NCBI GenBank assembly: GCA_964544605.1 | Contig: CAZJBX010000011.1 | Location: 1-64,000 of the forward strand | Reading direction: 5' to 3' | DNA length: 64,000 nt | DNA from: JAMIFN01 sp964544605 | Lineage (GTDB): Bacteria; Pseudomonadota; Gammaproteobacteria; Burkholderiales; Burkholderiaceae_C | In this document: positions 26,537-35,317 of the stretch, piece after piece | Position numbering within the stretch: position 1 is the first letter of the stretch | Layout: each line of letters starts with the position of its first letter | Translations under genes and position numbers: made by a program | Notes under the pieces: model-generated | Told to the model about the DNA's origin: nothing | Seen by the model: only the letters and a program-made list of their open reading frames with translations | The model's database searches: none

Positions 26537-27769
26537 ATGGAAACCTCTCTCGATAAGAGCAAAATCAAAATCCTTCTGCTCGAAGGTGTGCACGACAACG
26601 CCGTGCAAACCCTGAAAAACGCTGGCTACAGCCAGATTGAATGCCATGCTGGGGCTTTGCCCGAAGATGAGCTGTTGGCGAAAATCGCCGATGTGCATTT
26701 TGTGGGCTTGCGCTCGCGCACCCAGCTCACCACCGAGGTGCTGCACGCGGCGAAAAAACTGGTGGCCATTGGCTGCTTTTGTATTGGCACGAATCAAGTG
26801 GATTTGAAAACCGCCGCTGAAAAAGGCATTGCGGTCTTCAATGCACCCTATTCCAACACCCGCTCGGTGGCCGAACTGGTGATTGCGCAAGCGATTTTGC
26901 TGCTGCGCGGCATTGCCGAGAAAAACGCCAAGGCCCACCGTGGTGTGTGGCAAAAATCAGCCGAGCATTCCTACGAGATTCGTGGCAAAACCTTGGGCAT
27001 TGTGGGCTACGGCAGCATCGGCATGCAGCTTTCAGTCATTGCCGAGTCTTTGGGTATGCATGTGCTGTTCTACGATGTGGTGAGCAAGTTGCCGCTGGGC
27101 AATGCCCAGCAAGTGGGCAGCATGAATGAGCTGCTGGCGCAGTCTGATGTCGTCAGCCTGCATGTGCCCGATACGCCCAGCACACGCAAGATGATGACGG
27201 CGGCGCAGTTTGCCCAAATGAAGCCTGGCGCGATTTTCATCAACGCCGCACGCGGCACAGTGGTGGAGATTGATGCTTTGGTTGAGGTGCTGAAAACCAA
27301 GCATTTGGCGGGCGCGGCGGTGGATGTCTTCCCCGTAGAGCCAAAAACCAATAAAGACGAGTTCATCAGCCCGCTGCGCGAGTTTGACAATGTGTTTTTA
27401 ACGCCGCATATCGGCGGCTCAACGATGGAGGCGCAGGCCAATATTGGCAGTGAGGTGGCGGAAAAACTGGTGCGCTACAGCGACAACGGCACCACCACTT
27501 CATCGGTGAATATGCCTGAGGTGGCCCTGCCCGCCCACCCTGGGCGGCACCGCATTTTGCACATCCACCGCAATCAGCCCGGCGTGATGGCGGCCATCAA
27601 CCGCGTGTTCTCTGACCTTGAGGCGAATATTGCGGCGCAGTTTCTGCAAACGAATGAGCACATTGGCTATGTCGTGATGGATATGGATGCCGAGCACAGC
27701 CGTGAGGTGCTGGCCCAGCTGCATGAGGTGGACGGCACGCTCAAAGCGCGTTTGCTTTTGCCCAACTGA
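26537..27769 (+). CDS. serA: D-3-phosphoglycerate dehydrogenase with ACT domain
   Basis: First enzyme of serine synthesis: oxidises 3-phosphoglycerate to 3-phosphohydroxypyruvate with NAD. It has 410 residues, the E. coli-type length. The nucleotide motif is GIVGYGSIGMQ (about 153-163), with catalytic Arg in INAARGTVVEIDAL and His in LTPHIGGSTMEA. The ACT domain (about 335-410, HIHRNQPGVMAAINRVFSDL) is the serine-feedback site. Homologues of this length also reduce 2-oxoglutarate, coupling to the divergent flavoprotein. The two starts are 180 bases apart, and a terminator follows at 27792. Confidence 0.96.
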   Translation: METSLDKSKIKILLLEGVHDNAVQTLKNAGYSQIECHAGALPEDELLAKIADVHFVGLRSRTQLTTEVLHAAKKLVAIGCFCIGTNQVDLKTAAEKGIAVFNAPYSNTRSVAELVIAQAILLLRGIAEKNAKAHRGVWQKSAEHSYEIRGKTLGIVGYGSIGMQLSVIAESLGMHVLFYDVVSKLPLGNAQQVGSMNELLAQSDVVSLHVPDTPSTRKMMTAAQFAQMKPGAIFINAARGTVVEIDALVEVLKTKHLAGAAVDVFPVEPKTNKDEFISPLREFDNVFLTPHIGGSTMEAQANIGSEVAEKLVRYSDNGTTTSSVNMPEVALPAHPGRHRILHIHRNQPGVMAAINRVFSDLEANIAAQFLQTNEHIGYVVMDMDAEHSREVLAQLHEVDGTLKARLLLPN

Positions 27770-27791
27770 GGCTTTGCTGGCCAAAGCAAGA

Positions 27792-27816
27792 AAGCGGGCC
27801 GCATGCCCGCTTTTTT
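27792..27816 (+). terminator. Rho-independent terminator after serA
   Basis: AAGCGGGC (27792-27799) pairs with GCCCGCTT (27805-27812) around a five-base loop and continues into Ts. Confidence 0.9.
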
Positions 27817-27845
27817 CATGCGGCCCAATAAGAGAAGCGGCGGTT

Positions 27846-28412
27846 TTAGGCTTTGGCCTCTTGCCAGCGCTGCGGCTCCAAATCAACCATGCCCAAATTG
27901 GAGCTGAGGCTGAGGATGCCGTCTTGCACGGTGGCTTGCAACTGCATACTGCGCTCGGCCAACGCGGCCAAGGCTTGGCTTTGCGCGGCGGGCACGGCGT
28001 TCACCTCCAGCTTGCCCAAGCGATGGACTTTGCCTGCGATGCCCTGCCACCAGACTTCGGCGGCGTGGTCGTAGGCATAGACCACCACGCGCTCGGCACG
28101 GGCGCAGGCTTTGCTCAGGGCTTTGTCGCTGGGCTGGCCCACTTGCACCCACAGGCGCACGGCCTCGGTGAAGTCCACCAGTTGTAAATCAGGCTCGTCG
28201 GGCTGGCAGATGGCCTCGCCAAAGTTGAGGAAGCCGTCACCGCCGCAGCGGTCTTGCAGCTCATGCGCCTGCCACGCGTAGGCGGCCAAGCGCAGCATCA
28301 TGCGCTCGTCGGTTTCGCTGGGGTGGCGGGCCAAGGTGAGCTTGTACTCGGCGTAGTGGTTGTGGTCGATATCGGCCACATGCAGGTGGGCTTTGAATAC
28401 GGTGGGCTTCAT
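27846..28412 (-). CDS. yaeQ: YaeQ family protein
   Basis: A 188-residue protein beginning MKPTVFKAHLHVADIDHNHY, the conserved YaeQ opening, with RHPSETDERMMLRLAAYAW and CGGDGFLNFGEAICQPDEPD following. YaeQ has a PD-(D/E)XK nuclease-like fold. The conserved acidic/Lys positions are retained, but its activity is not well defined; an older report linked it to haemolysin transcription elongation. The start at 28412 is set by homology, as the frame remains open 57 codons upstream through Pro/Arg-rich sequence. It follows the ABC permease gene by 38 bases on the same strand. Confidence 0.9.
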   Translation of the reverse strand: MKPTVFKAHLHVADIDHNHYAEYKLTLARHPSETDERMMLRLAAYAWQAHELQDRCGGDGFLNFGEAICQPDEPDLQLVDFTEAVRLWVQVGQPSDKALSKACARAERVVVYAYDHAAEVWWQGIAGKVHRLGKLEVNAVPAAQSQALAALAERSMQLQATVQDGILSLSSNLGMVDLEPQRWQEAKA

Positions 28413-28450
28413 AAAGGGCCTTGGCTGAGAGAGGGGCGCTGGAATGCGGT

Positions 28451-30151
28451 TTAGCGTGTGGTGCGGCGCTGACTTTGGGCAATGCCACGGCTGAGCAAAA
28501 TGACAGGCAGCAGGCCAAAGGCAACCAGCGCCAAAGAGGGGATGGCGGCTTCGGCCAGGCGCTCGTCGCGGGCCAGTTGCCAAGTCATGACGGCGAGGGT
28601 GTCGTAGTCAAAAGGCCGCAGCACAATGGTGGCGGGCAGCTCTTTCATGATATCGACAAAGACCAAGAGCAAGGCCGTGAGCAAAGAGCCGCGCAGCAGC
28701 GGCAGGTGCACGCGGCTGAACAAGCGCCAGCGGTTTTGCCCCAGCAGGCGCACGGCCTCGTCGCCACTGGCGGGCAGGCGGCTGTAGCCGCTTTGTATGC
28801 TTTGCAGGGCGGCGGCGCAAAAGCGCACCACATAGGCCCACATGAGGCCGAGCAAAGTGGTGGTGAGCACGCTGGCATAGTTCCATTCGGGTTTGATTTG
28901 CGCCAGCAGCATCCACGGCAATAGCAGGCCCACCACCAGCACGGCCCCAGGCAGGGCATAACCCAAGCTGGCAATGTGCGCGGCCCACTGCGCCCAGGCT
29001 TTGCGGCTCATGCGCTGCACAAAGGCCAAGAACAAGGCTACGGCCACGGCCAGCACCGCGCCCATGCTGGCGAGTTGGATGCTGTTGCTGCCCCAGTGCA
29101 AAAACTGCCGCCAGTTGTAGCCTGGCTCGGCCCATTCGTCGTCCAAGCCCTCGCCGCCGCTGTAATCCCCCGTGAGCAAACCCAGCAGCAGAGGCCGCAG
29201 CATCATCAGCACAGGCAGCACAAAGCCCAGCAGCACCGGCAGGGCGCAAGCGCCATAGGCCAAGGCCGCACGCCAACCGCGCAAGGCGCTGCGCTGCGGC
29301 GGCTGGCGGCTGTTGCTGCTGCCGGCAAAACGCAGCTTGGCCTGCATACGGCGCTCCAGCCACAGGGCCACGGCGACAAACAGCAGCAGCACCATCGAGA
29401 GCAAGGCGGCCAGTTGCGGCGCATCCAGCACCAACCACGCCTTGTAAATGCCTGCGGTAAAAGACTGGATGCCAAAGTAGCTGACGACGCCGTAATCGGC
29501 CAAGGTTTCCATGGTGGCCAAAGACACACCTGCCATCAAAGCGGGCCGCGCCATCGGCAGGGCCACCTGCCACAAGCGCCGCCAAGTGCCCGCGCCCAGC
29601 ATGTGCGCCGCTTGCAGCAAATGCGCCGAGCGCTCCAGCAGCGCCGTGCGCACCAGCAAATAAACATAGGGGTAGAGGGTGAAAGCCATCATCAAAATCG
29701 CCCCCGGCAGGCTGCGCACCTCAGGCAGCAAGCGGCCCTCTAGGGCAAAACTGTAGCGCAGCCAAGTTTGCAGCGGGCCAGAATACTGCAAAAAATCGGT
29801 ATAGGCATAGGCACACACATAGGCGGGCATGGCAAAGGGCAGCAGCAAGGCCCATTCCAAATGGCGGCGGCCTTTGAAGTCAAACAAAGACACCAGCACC
29901 GCCACTGTGCCGCCCATCAGCGCCACCAGCAGCGCCACACCCAAGCACAAATACACCGTGGTCAGGGCGTATTGGGGCAGCACCGTGGCCAGCATCTCTT
30001 GCAATTGCGCCCAAGTCTCTTGCCCTGTTTGCCAGTCAAACAGGCTCAAGCCCAGCGCCGCCAAGGGCCACAGCGTCAGCAGCACCAGCAGGCCACCTAG
30101 GGCAGCAAAGAGAAAAGAGGAAAAACGCACGGGCACCTTTGATTTCAGCAC
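28451..30151 (-). CDS. ABC transporter permease, ferric iron type (two fused domains)
   Basis: A 566-residue inner-membrane protein with two homologous binding-protein-dependent permease halves of about six helices each. The EAA-type loops are LLQAAHMLGAGTWRRLWQVA in the first half and EAVRLLGQNRWRLFSRVHLP in the second. The fused layout is typical of FbpB/SfuB ferric transporters and of some thiamine systems. The start is a GTG at 30151 with no clear ribosome site, so the exact start is uncertain. It is divergent from its likely ATPase gene, with only 50 bases between the starts. The periplasmic binding protein gene is not in the window. Confidence 0.88.
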   Translation of the reverse strand: MLKSKVPVRFSSFLFAALGGLLVLLTLWPLAALGLSLFDWQTGQETWAQLQEMLATVLPQYALTTVYLCLGVALLVALMGGTVAVLVSLFDFKGRRHLEWALLLPFAMPAYVCAYAYTDFLQYSGPLQTWLRYSFALEGRLLPEVRSLPGAILMMAFTLYPYVYLLVRTALLERSAHLLQAAHMLGAGTWRRLWQVALPMARPALMAGVSLATMETLADYGVVSYFGIQSFTAGIYKAWLVLDAPQLAALLSMVLLLFVAVALWLERRMQAKLRFAGSSNSRQPPQRSALRGWRAALAYGACALPVLLGFVLPVLMMLRPLLLGLLTGDYSGGEGLDDEWAEPGYNWRQFLHWGSNSIQLASMGAVLAVAVALFLAFVQRMSRKAWAQWAAHIASLGYALPGAVLVVGLLLPWMLLAQIKPEWNYASVLTTTLLGLMWAYVVRFCAAALQSIQSGYSRLPASGDEAVRLLGQNRWRLFSRVHLPLLRGSLLTALLLVFVDIMKELPATIVLRPFDYDTLAVMTWQLARDERLAEAAIPSLALVAFGLLPVILLSRGIAQSQRRTTR

Positions 30152-30201
30152 GGCCCGTTTTGGGCCAAAGCTCGCATTGTATTCAGCATAGAATTTGCCC
30201 C

Positions 30202-31251
30202 ATGAGTTTGCAGCTAGAAAACATTGGCGTGGTTTATGGGCAAGGCCCCCACGCCCACACCGCCGTGCAGGGCCTGAACCTGCGGCTGGAGCGTGCCGAA
30301 ATTGGCGCGCTCATCGGCCCTTCTGGCTGCGGCAAAAGCAGCTTGCTGCGCGCCATTGCGGGTTTGCAGCCCTTGCACACGGGGCAGATTGCCTCTGAGG
30401 GCCAGCGCTTGAGCGATGCCCGCTACAGCCTGCCACCTGAGCAGCGCGGCGTGGGCATGGTGTTTCAAGACTACGCCTTGTTCCCGCACATGAGCGTGGC
30501 CCGCAACATCGCCTTTGGCCTGCCGCATTTGCCTGTGGCCGAGCAAAAAGCCCGCATCCAAGAGGTGCTGGAGCTGGTGGGCTTGGCCGATTTGGCCCAG
30601 CGCATGCCGCATGAGCTTTCAGGCGGGCAGCAGCAGCGCATTGCCTTGGCCCGCGCCCTGGCGCGCAAGCCCGTGGTGCTGTTGCTTGATGAGCCGTTTT
30701 CTAGCCTTGACGCGGCCATGCGCGAGCATTTGGCGCAAGAAATCCGCCGCATTTTGAAGGCCGCATCCACCACGGCGCTGTTGGTCACCCACGACCAAAG
30801 CGAGGCTTTTGCCATTGCCGACCGCATTGGCGTGATGCACGCAGGCCGCCTGGAACAATGGGACACGCCTGAGGCCATTTACCACCGCCCCGCCAGCCGC
30901 TTTGTGGCCGAATTTGTGGGCGACGCCGCCTTGCTGCCCGTGCAAGTGCAAACCGAAGGCGGCGCAAGCTATGCCGAAACCGCCGTGGGCCGCTGGCCCC
31001 TGCCGACCCAAGCCGCAGGGCCGCAGCTCATGCTGCTGCGGGCCGACCAAGTACAAGAGGCCGCCGACAGCCCGCTGCGCGCGCAAGTGCTGCACAGCCA
31101 ATTCAGGGGCAACCACCATTTGCACCGCCTGCGCCTACTCGCCTCAGGGCAAGACATCTGGCTGCAAAGCCCCAGCCACCGCCGCCTAGAGGCAGGCACA
31201 GAGATCGGCCTGCAAATGACTGTGGCCGAGCCGGTGCTGCTGCCCGCCTAA
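30202..31251 (+). CDS. ABC transporter ATP-binding protein (FbpC/PotA-like)
   Basis: A 349-residue ATPase. Walker A is GPSGCGKSS (39-47), the Q-loop is in VFQDYALFPHMSVARNIAFG, the signature is ELSGGQQQRIALARAL, Walker B is VVLLLDEPFSSLD, and the switch His is in LLVTHDQSEAF. The C-terminal 110 residues form a TOBE-like regulatory domain. It belongs to the group serving ferric iron, sulfate, polyamines and thiamine; iron is favoured by the adjacent fused permease. The ATG at 30202 is chosen by homology. A TAGAAT hexamer lies only eight bases before it, so the transcript could have a very short leader. Confidence 0.9.
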   Translation: MSLQLENIGVVYGQGPHAHTAVQGLNLRLERAEIGALIGPSGCGKSSLLRAIAGLQPLHTGQIASEGQRLSDARYSLPPEQRGVGMVFQDYALFPHMSVARNIAFGLPHLPVAEQKARIQEVLELVGLADLAQRMPHELSGGQQQRIALARALARKPVVLLLDEPFSSLDAAMREHLAQEIRRILKAASTTALLVTHDQSEAFAIADRIGVMHAGRLEQWDTPEAIYHRPASRFVAEFVGDAALLPVQVQTEGGASYAETAVGRWPLPTQAAGPQLMLLRADQVQEAADSPLRAQVLHSQFRGNHHLHRLRLLASGQDIWLQSPSHRRLEAGTEIGLQMTVAEPVLLPA

Positions 31252-31295
31252 ACCCCAACCCAATCTGGCCCCAAAGCTGGGGGCTGCGTGCGGCA

Positions 31296-32459
31296 TTACA
31301 AATGCTGCGGCTCTTGCTTGCGCGCCTTGCCCACGGCCAGCACCAAGCCCAAGGCCAAGCCGAGGGTGAGCATGGACGAGCCGCCGTAACTGATGTAAGG
31401 CAGGGGCACGCCCACCACGGGCAAAATGCCGCTGACCATGCCCATATTCACAAAGGCATAAACACAAAACAACATGCCCACCGTGGCCGCTGTAAGGCGG
31501 GCAAACAAAGTGGGCGCACGGCCCGCCACAATCAAAGCCCGCAGCACAATAAAGGCAAACACGGCAATCAACAGCGCATTGCCCACCAAGCCAAATTCTT
31601 CAGAATAGGCGGCGAAAATAAAATCTGTGGTGCGCTCAGGTATGAATTCCAAATGCGTTTGCGTGCCCTGCATAAAGCCCTTGCCCCAAATGCCACCTGA
31701 GCCAATCGCAATCATGCTTTGAATGATGTGAAAACCGTGGCCCAGCGGGTCGCGGGTGGGGTCGAGCAAGGTACACACCCGCTGGCGCTGATAGGCTTTG
31801 AGCACATGCCAGTCCACGCCGTCGGCGCAGAGCGCATCGCCAAACAGCAGCACCCCAATCAAGCCCAAAATGCCCAGCACAAACACGGGCACAATCCAGC
31901 GCCAGCGCAGGCCAGCAAAGTAAATCACAAACAAGCCGCCTGAGAGCACCAGCAGGCCCGTGCCCAAATCAGGTTGCTTCAAAATCAGGCCAAAAGGCAG
32001 CAGCAAAATCAAAAAAGCGGCGACAAAATCTGTCACGCGCTGCTGGCCTTCACGCATTTGAAACCACCACGCCAGCATCAAAGGCACGGCGATTTTCATG
32101 ATTTCACTCGGCTGTATCACCGTCACGCCAATATTGAGCCAGCGCGTGGCCCCCTTGCGCGTGATGCCGAACAGGGCCACCGCCAGCAGCAAGGCCACCC
32201 CAATGGCATACAACACGGGCACAAAGCGCATGATGACAGGCAGCGGCACTTGCGCCACCAGCAGCATCACGCCCAAGGCCATCAGCATATTGCGGCCATG
32301 CTGGCTGAAACGCTCGCCATTGTCATAGCCCGATGAGTACATGATGAGCAGGCCCAAAGCGCCCAATAGGACAAAACCCAGCAGCAAAGGCCAATCCAGG
32401 CCCCTAAAAATAGGCGCAATGCGTTGCAGCAAAGTCGGTTTGTCGATTCGGGTTGTCAT
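31296..32459 (-). CDS. rodA: Rod-shape determining SEDS glycosyltransferase RodA
   Basis: A 387-residue polytopic membrane protein of the SEDS family, which polymerises lipid II with a class B penicillin-binding protein during elongation. Family hallmarks are KGATRWLNIGVTVIQPSEIM, KQPDLGTGLLVLSGG, GHGFHIIQSMIAIGSGGIWGK and the C-terminal PLPYISYGGSSML. The QPSE and RFxPERxTDFI-like loop (HLEFIPERTTDFIFA) identify RodA rather than FtsW. The start MTTRIDKP at 32459 is an ATG, preferred to a TTG three codons upstream. In relatives rodA follows mrdA in the mre cluster; neither is adjacent here. Confidence 0.95.
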   Translation of the reverse strand: MTTRIDKPTLLQRIAPIFRGLDWPLLLGFVLLGALGLLIMYSSGYDNGERFSQHGRNMLMALGVMLLVAQVPLPVIMRFVPVLYAIGVALLLAVALFGITRKGATRWLNIGVTVIQPSEIMKIAVPLMLAWWFQMREGQQRVTDFVAAFLILLLPFGLILKQPDLGTGLLVLSGGLFVIYFAGLRWRWIVPVFVLGILGLIGVLLFGDALCADGVDWHVLKAYQRQRVCTLLDPTRDPLGHGFHIIQSMIAIGSGGIWGKGFMQGTQTHLEFIPERTTDFIFAAYSEEFGLVGNALLIAVFAFIVLRALIVAGRAPTLFARLTAATVGMLFCVYAFVNMGMVSGILPVVGVPLPYISYGGSSMLTLGLALGLVLAVGKARKQEPQHL

Positions 32460-32632
32460 GCAGGGCAATCAGCGGCGCAAATGGCCGCCCAAAAGGGGCG
32501 CGGCCCCAATGGGGCAAAAGCCCAAATCATAAAGGCTAAAATGCCTGCTTTCTTTGTCTGCCCCACGGCGGTTTGTCAGCGCTCGTTTTTCGCACAAACT
32601 GAGGGGGCTTTGTCGCAATTGCCCTTATCACT

Positions 32633-33688
32633 ATGACCCATCAAATCACCGTTGAGCCCAGTGGCCGCCAATTCACCGCCACCGAAGACCAAAGCATTCT
32701 CGCCGCCGGCCTGGCCCAAAGCATCCCCATGCCCTATGGCTGCCAAGACGGCGCTTGCGGCAGTTGCAAATGCCTGAAAATCAGCGGCGAAGTGGAAATG
32801 GGCGAACACTCGGAGCGCGCCCTCAGCGCCGAAGAAAAAGCCCAAGGCTATATCTTGGCCTGCAAATCCACCGCCAAAAGCGATGTGGTGCTGGAGAACA
32901 AACAAGTCACCGATGGCGATGCCTTCCCCATCAAAAAGCTGCCCGTTCGGGTCTTCGCCATTGAAGACAAAGCCCCCGATGTGAAGCGCGTGGTGCTGCA
33001 ACTGCCCGCTGGTGCGCCGCTGCAATACCATGCTGGCCAGTTCATCGAATTCCTCATGCAAGACGGCAGCCGCCGCAGCTACAGCATGGGCAATGCGCCG
33101 CACACTGTGGCCGTGACCGAGTCTGAGGACAGCCCCGCCGCCAACCGCATTGAGCTGCACATCCGCCATCTGCCCGGCGGCAAGTTCACCGATATGCTGT
33201 TTGTGGATGGCCGCATCAAAGAAAAAGGCATTCTGCGTGCCGAAGGCCCCATGGGCGGTTTTTACCTGCGCGAGAGCGACAAGCCCATCATCATGCTGGC
33301 CTCTGGCACGGGCTTTGCCCCCATCAAGGCCCTGATTGAGCACCTGCAATTCACAGGCAGCAGCCGCCCCATCCACTTCTACTGGGGTGGCCGCCGCCCG
33401 CAAGACCTTTATATGCGCGACTGGGTCGAGGCCAAGGCCGCCGAAATGCCCTCGCTCAACTTCATCCCCGTCATCTCTGACGCTCTGCCCGAAGACGGCT
33501 GGAGTGGCCGCACTGGTTTTGTCCACGCCGCCGTGGCCGATGACTTTGCCGACCTCAGCGGCCATCAGGTTTACGCCTGCGGTGCACCCATCGTCATTGA
33601 ATCCGCCGTGGCGCTCTACACCGACAAATGCGGCCTGCCAGCAGAAGAATTCTTTGCCGACAGCTTCACCAGCGAAGCCGACAAATAA
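32633..33688 (+). CDS. 2Fe-2S ferredoxin / flavin oxidoreductase (CDP-6-deoxy-glucoseen reductase type)
   Basis: A 351-residue two-module electron carrier. The N-terminal plant-type ferredoxin has ligands C37, C42, C45 and C77 in GCQDGACGSCKC and YILACKS. The FAD domain has RSYSMGNAPH, and the NAD(P)H domain has IIMLASGTGFAPIKAL and ends with YACGAPIVIESAV. This is the module order of AscD and of oxygenase reductases. Burkholderiales genomes carry one such housekeeping copy, and no oxygenase or deoxysugar gene is adjacent, so the physiological acceptor is unknown. It is followed by an inverted repeat and an MBL hydrolase gene. Confidence 0.9.
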   Translation: MTHQITVEPSGRQFTATEDQSILAAGLAQSIPMPYGCQDGACGSCKCLKISGEVEMGEHSERALSAEEKAQGYILACKSTAKSDVVLENKQVTDGDAFPIKKLPVRVFAIEDKAPDVKRVVLQLPAGAPLQYHAGQFIEFLMQDGSRRSYSMGNAPHTVAVTESEDSPAANRIELHIRHLPGGKFTDMLFVDGRIKEKGILRAEGPMGGFYLRESDKPIIMLASGTGFAPIKALIEHLQFTGSSRPIHFYWGGRRPQDLYMRDWVEAKAAEMPSLNFIPVISDALPEDGWSGRTGFVHAAVADDFADLSGHQVYACGAPIVIESAVALYTDKCGLPAEEFFADSFTSEADK

Positions 33689-33705
33689 GACCCATGCCCC
33701 GCGCC

Positions 33706-33754
33706 AACACCCTCTTGCGCCGCCCTCATTTGAGGCCGAAGCAGAGGGTGTTTT
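33706..33754 (+). terminator. Possible terminator after the ferredoxin reductase gene
   Basis: AACACCCTCT (33706-33715) pairs with AGAGGGTGTT (33743-33752), enclosing a smaller hairpin CCTCATTTGAGG. The T run is short, so it may be a weak terminator. Confidence 0.5.
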
Positions 33755-33795
33755 GCTTCACAGCCACCGCCAATACGCCGCCTTGAGGAACCCCG

Positions 33796-35001
33796 ATGAG
33801 CGAAAACCAACAGCCCAGCCCCCATACGGAAGCCGACCGCGCCCCCCGCACCGCCCATGTCGCCACCGAGCGCCCCCGCGCCAGCGCCCCCCTGCAATAC
33901 CCGATTGAGCCGCCCGAACCTGGCGGCGCTTTGCAACGCATAGCCGATGGCCTGCTCTGGGCCCGCATCCCCATGCCGATTGCGCTCAACCACATCAATG
34001 TGTATTTGCTGCGCGACGACGACGGCTGGGTCATCATCGACACGGGCTTGCACCACCCCCTCTCACTAGAGACTTGGCCCAAAATCGCCGCCGCGCCTGA
34101 ACTGGAGGGCCTGCCCTTCAAAGCCCTCATCTGCACCCACTTCCACTACGACCACGGCGGCATGGCCCTGTGGCTGTGCGAAACCCACGGCATCCCGCTC
34201 TACACCAGCCGCGCCGAGCACTTCAATATGCGCACCAACTACCTGCCCTTCCCCGAAGGGCCAGAGCTGCCGCCGGGCTTTGTCAGCTTCTACGGCGGCG
34301 CAGGCATCAGCATGGCCGCGCTTGAAAAAATGGCCGCCGCCTTGCGTATGGACCCCTTTATCACCCCGCCGCAGCAGCAGTACATCCGCCTGCATGAAGG
34401 CGATGAACTGCGCATTGGCGCACGCACTTGGCAGGTGCGCATCGGCGGCGGGCATTCGCCCGAGCATGTCTGCCTCTATAGCGACGACGACCCCGAACAG
34501 CCCCTGCTGCTGGCGGGCGACCAACTCATCTCACGCATCAGCTCCAATGTACCGGTGAACCCTTCTGAGCCCGAGGCCAACCCCCTGCAAGTGTGGTTTG
34601 ACTCCCTCGATATGCTCGACACCCTCTCGCCCAAAACCTGGGTCTTGCCGGCCCACCAAGGCATCTTCACCGGGATGCACCTGCGCACCCACGAGCTGCG
34701 CGAGCACCACCAGCATCAACTGGACACCATAGAGGCCCATTTGCAAGCCCAAGGCCCGCAAAGCGCCGCTGAAGTCATGGCTGGCATCTTCCCCAAACTG
34801 CGCAACCCCATCGATCAACTGCTGGCCGTGGGCGAAACCGTGGCCCACCTGCACTGGCTCATGCAGGCCGGCCGCGTCTGCCGCGAGCGCGACGACAACT
34901 GCACCCCTGCTGTTTACCGCTTTCGCATCGGCCAGCCTGATGCCAACCGCCCCCTTTATGGCAGCTTGCGCCTTAAACCCGCCCCCGCCGCAAACCCATA
35001 A
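33796..35001 (+). CDS. MBL-fold metallo-hydrolase
   Basis: A 401-residue hydrolase of the metallo-beta-lactamase fold. The zinc motif CTHFHYDHGG supplies H115, H117, D119 and H120; further ligands are in IGGGHSPEHVC and LLLAGDQLIS. A Pro-rich N-terminal 40 residues precede the domain, and a C-terminal helical region of about 100 residues (ELREHHQHQLDTIEAHLQAQ) follows, as in LACTB2-like or SoxH-like hydrolases with a winged-helix tail. The substrate is not evident; thioesters such as acylglutathione are possible. It lies 107 bases after the ferredoxin reductase. Confidence 0.9.
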   Translation: MSENQQPSPHTEADRAPRTAHVATERPRASAPLQYPIEPPEPGGALQRIADGLLWARIPMPIALNHINVYLLRDDDGWVIIDTGLHHPLSLETWPKIAAAPELEGLPFKALICTHFHYDHGGMALWLCETHGIPLYTSRAEHFNMRTNYLPFPEGPELPPGFVSFYGGAGISMAALEKMAAALRMDPFITPPQQQYIRLHEGDELRIGARTWQVRIGGGHSPEHVCLYSDDDPEQPLLLAGDQLISRISSNVPVNPSEPEANPLQVWFDSLDMLDTLSPKTWVLPAHQGIFTGMHLRTHELREHHQHQLDTIEAHLQAQGPQSAAEVMAGIFPKLRNPIDQLLAVGETVAHLHWLMQAGRVCRERDDNCTPAVYRFRIGQPDANRPLYGSLRLKPAPAANP

Positions 35002-35202
35002 ACCACAAAGGCCGGCCACGGCCAACAGGCTGCCAAGCCCACCCCCATTGAGAGCCGCCATCGGCGTGCTCCAACCCAGCCCGCCCGCTGGCGGCAGGCT
35101 CCTACGCCCAATATGGCGCTCAAAAAAGGCCTGTGCTATTGGGCATACACACAGCCAAGATCGCCCTGTGGCGCTGAATGGACTACACCCCAAAACCATT
35201 TA
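35002..35202. other. Gene-free interval upstream of the TonB receptor
   Basis: About 200 bases without a supported gene. GGCCGGCC-rich sequence just after the MBL stop could pair but is not followed by Ts. I see no other feature before the Fur box at 35203. Confidence 0.6.
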
Positions 35203-35241
35203 AATACGAATGGTTCGCATTATCACTTGATTGACTATAAT
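35203..35241 (+). promoter_or_regulatory. Fur box overlapping the TonB receptor promoter
   Basis: An imperfect palindrome AATACGAA (35203-35210), TGG, TTCGCATT (35214-35221) has the shape of a Fur operator. It covers the -35 hexamer TTCGCA (35214-35219), which is 16 bases from a perfect TATAAT (35236-35241). Binding of Fur with iron would block RNA polymerase. A fur gene lies at 52340-52801. Confidence 0.78.
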
Positions 35242-35317
35242 GCGGCCCTTGCCTTCCCCCAGCCCTTCGCAAGGTACGGCTCTAACTCCCCCAACCTCCC
35301 CCTAAAGGAATAGAACC

